Shown here piece by piece: positions 61,616 through 64,000 of a DNA stretch of 64,000 bases. The stretch lies in contig OW121744.1 in the NCBI GenBank assembly GCA_933228675.1, forward strand, positions 96,119,008-96,183,007, in the 5' to 3' direction. Numbering within the stretch: the stretch's first letter is position 1; each line of letters opens with the position of its first letter. This DNA is from Stomorhina lunata. Taxonomy: Eukaryota; Arthropoda; Insecta; Diptera; Rhiniidae. The notes under the pieces are model-generated. The model saw only the letters and a program-made list of their open reading frames with translations. It was not told where the DNA came from and did no database searches. A program made the translations under genes and the position numbers.

Positions 61616-62123
61616 TTAATATTACTTATATATTTTTTAATATTAGTATTTATTTCAGTTTTGAAAAATATTCCTAATTCGGTTACAGTTTTTCAAACAA
61701 TGTTACAAAAATAATGATGTCTGGGCAACAATGTTTGAGATTATACTTCTTTGTTTTTCCGAAAGACATATTTTGTTGCCTTAAATTGGATTTTAATTTT
61801 GATTCTTGCCCATTTCGTTTTTGTCATTTCTTAAAAAAAAAACGGCAACAACCGTCTTTGTTAACATTCAAATTTTAACTGAATGATTTTAATACTCATT
61901 TTTACGAGTTTCAATAAAGATTTAGATATTTAGAAAAATTCAAAATGTCTTCGGCTCCTGCTGGTATGGACCACAATAAACCTATATAGGGCAAAGTCTC
62001 TCTGATTCTCTTTAATTTCGTATTTTGTCCATCATTGATCTTAACACATTGTTGGTAACATTCTCTGATACAAAACAAGATAGATACAATATTACAAAAT
62101 GTTTAACTAAGATATAAATAATA
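61616..62123. other. Spacer
   Basis: AT-rich with no recognised feature. Confidence 0.4.
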
Positions 62124-62277
62124 GCCCAGTTCACAATCCGTTGCAAATAGTCTAGTCACGTAGCATTTGCAAATTGTTGTATATATAGCAGAAATAATAT
62201 GAAAATTTTGTCTTTAGTCATACCGATTTGCAAATCCTACGATGATAGACTGTTTGCAACGGATTGTGAACTGTGCC
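62124..62277. mobile_element. 154-bp MITE with ~47-bp terminal inverted repeats
   Basis: The left end carries CAGTTCACAATCCGTTGCAA and the right end its complement. Pairing continues inward, with a few mismatches, to ATTTGCAAAT on both sides (about 47 bp). AATA flanks both ends (62120-62123 and 62278-62281), a possible 4-bp target duplication, although in AT-rich DNA this could be chance. There is no coding content. The superfamily is not assigned. Confidence 0.75.
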
Positions 62278-62785
62278 AATATCTATATAAAAAAATGTTT
62301 GAAATATAATTTGTTTAACACTGGCAGATGACTTTTAATTTCATGTCCCATTGCAATATCAAACACTTGCAACTACAGACATCCATAGCAAATGCCTTCA
62401 AGCTTTTAAAGGAAATTGCATGCAACAAATAAGTTCAACACCAAAATCATTGCATTTATAGCAAAAGATAGTTTATCAAGTGCAAATGTATTTCATATTA
62501 GACAATGACACCAAAATGTATTTGTCTATATTTTTATAAATGGAAACAAGCCCACGAGCGAATTTTTACATTTGACTATAAAAACGATGACTTCACTGTC
62601 AAATTAAAATTTTAGATGCTGATATTGTATTAAGTTGTAATAAAGTTTGTAACATTGTGTAAACTGTAAACTTTACAGTGTTGTCGCATCCAAAAAAAAA
62701 TATTATAAAATAGATCGTTAAATACTAAAAATGTTGTAGTCTAGATATTTTAGAAAAAAAAATAATCAAATTTGATCATTACAAA
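62278..62785. other. Spacer
   Basis: Nothing recognised. Confidence 0.4.
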
Positions 62786-64000
62786 GTAGAAAAATTTTCT
62801 ATAAAAATATATTTCTATATATTTTTCTATAGAAAAATGTTCGATAGAAATATTTTTCTATAGAAAAATGTTCGATAGAAATATTTTTCTATAGAAAAAT
62901 TTTCGATAGAAATATTTTTCTATAGAAAAATTTTCGATAGAAATATTTTTCTATCGAAAAATTTTCGATAGAAATATTTTTCTATAGAAAAATTTTCGAT
63001 AGAAATATTTTTCTATAGAAAAATTTTCGATAGAAATATTTTTCTATAGAAAAATTTTCGATAGAAATATTTTTCTATAGAAAAATTTTCGATAGAAATA
63101 TTTTTCTATAGAAAAATTTTCGATAGAAATATTTTTCTATAGAAAAATTTTCGATAGAAATATTTTTCTATAGAAAAATTTTCGATAGAAATATTTTTCT
63201 ATAGAAAAATTTTCGATAGAAATATTTTTCTATAGAAAAATTTTCGATAGAAATATTTTTCTATAGAAAAATTTTCGATAGAAATATTTTTCTATAGAAA
63301 AATTTTCGATAGAAATATTTTTCTATAGAAAAATTTTCGATAGAAATATTTTTCTATAGAAAAATTTTCGATAGAAATATTTTTCTATAGAAAAATTTTC
63401 GATAGAAATATTTTTCTATAGAAAAATTTTCGATAGAAATATTTTTCTATAGAAAAATTTTCGATAGAAATATTTTTTTATAGAAAAATTTTCGATAGAA
63501 ATATTTTTCTATAGAAAAATTTTCGATAGAAATATTTTTCTATAGAAAAATTTTCGATAGAAATATTTTTCTATAGAAAAATTTTCGATAGAAATATTTT
63601 TCTATAGAAAAATTTTCGATAGAAATATTTTTCTATAGAAAAATTTTCGATAGAAATATTTTTCTATAGAAAAATTTTCGATAGAAATATTTTTCTATAG
63701 AAAAATTTTCGATAGAAATATTTTTCTATAGAAAAATTTTCGATAGAAATATTTTTCTATAGAAAAATTTTCGATAGAAATATTTTTCTATAGAAAAATT
63801 TTCGATAGAAATATTTTTCTATAGAAAAATTTTCGATAGAAATATTTTTCTATAGAAAAATTTTCGATAGAAATATTTTTCTATAGAAAAATTTTCGATA
63901 GAAATATTTTTCTATAGAAAAATTTTCGATAGAAATATTTTTCTATAGAAAAATTTTCTATAGAAATATTTTTCTATAGAAAAATTTTCGATAGAAATAT
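62786..64000 (+). repeat. Array N: homogeneous 31-bp repeat, runs off the window
   Basis: About 39 copies of a 31-bp unit joining ATTTTTCTATAGAAAAA to TTTTCGATAGAAAT, nearly all identical. The array starts with a few degenerate units and continues past the window end. It has the same orientation as array D and differs from D's last block by lacking one T per unit. Confidence 0.97.

Noticed and set aside
12841..64000. Regular ~31-bp repeats resembling a CRISPR array
   Set aside because: Units are contiguous, with no unique spacers, and the sequence is clearly eukaryotic.
1..64000. Endogenous viral or retroviral genes
   Set aside because: No reverse transcriptase, integrase, capsid or polymerase motifs were seen in any open frame.

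Overview
This 64-kb window is non-coding, very AT-rich eukaryotic DNA made mostly of repeats. It looks like a large intron or gene desert of a higher fly, probably a calyptrate such as a blowfly or house-fly relative. That placement is an inference from three things: dipteran-style mini-me/DINE-1-like elements, (GTCY)n-type microsatellites, and palindromic arrays built on TTTTTCTATAGAAAAA. I recognise no protein-coding gene, rRNA, functional tRNA or CRISPR array. Most open frames are shadows of tandem repeats or begin at GTG/TTG.

Layout. Positions 1-12.8 kb hold an old, diverged dimeric repeat (about 310 bp, alternating 180- and 130-bp halves) in three blocks. These are interrupted by a tRNA-derived SINE (1204-1554), a Penelope-type hammerhead ribozyme motif inside a perfect hairpin (2170-2260), a 1.63-kb foldback DNA transposon with 3-bp target duplications (3328-4958), and full and partial mini-me/Helentron-like elements. 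From 12.8 to 55.2 kb, and again from 58.7 kb to the window end, lies a succession of short-period arrays, here named A to N. Most have a period of 30-32 bp; one family has 23 bp. Array B is split by a 5.2-kb insertion (18505-23682) that carries its own ~570-bp higher-order repeat.

The main structural pattern is that several array families occur as inverted pairs: C with E, F with G and H1, and I with J. Arrays A and B flip orientation internally. Sequence-diverged families share one architecture: a unit of about three helical turns, two palindromes per unit, and (except in B/C/E and L) a CTATAG core. Homogenised blocks and higher-order duplications of 448, 275, about 395 and about 247 bp record local amplification.

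The most specific functional signal is the hammerhead ribozyme at 2205-2248. All invariant core residues are present, and a flanking inverted copy would compete with its fold. Weaker leads are a GC-richer island at 48.9 kb with open frames on both strands, and a possible minus-strand exon at 35.1 kb.
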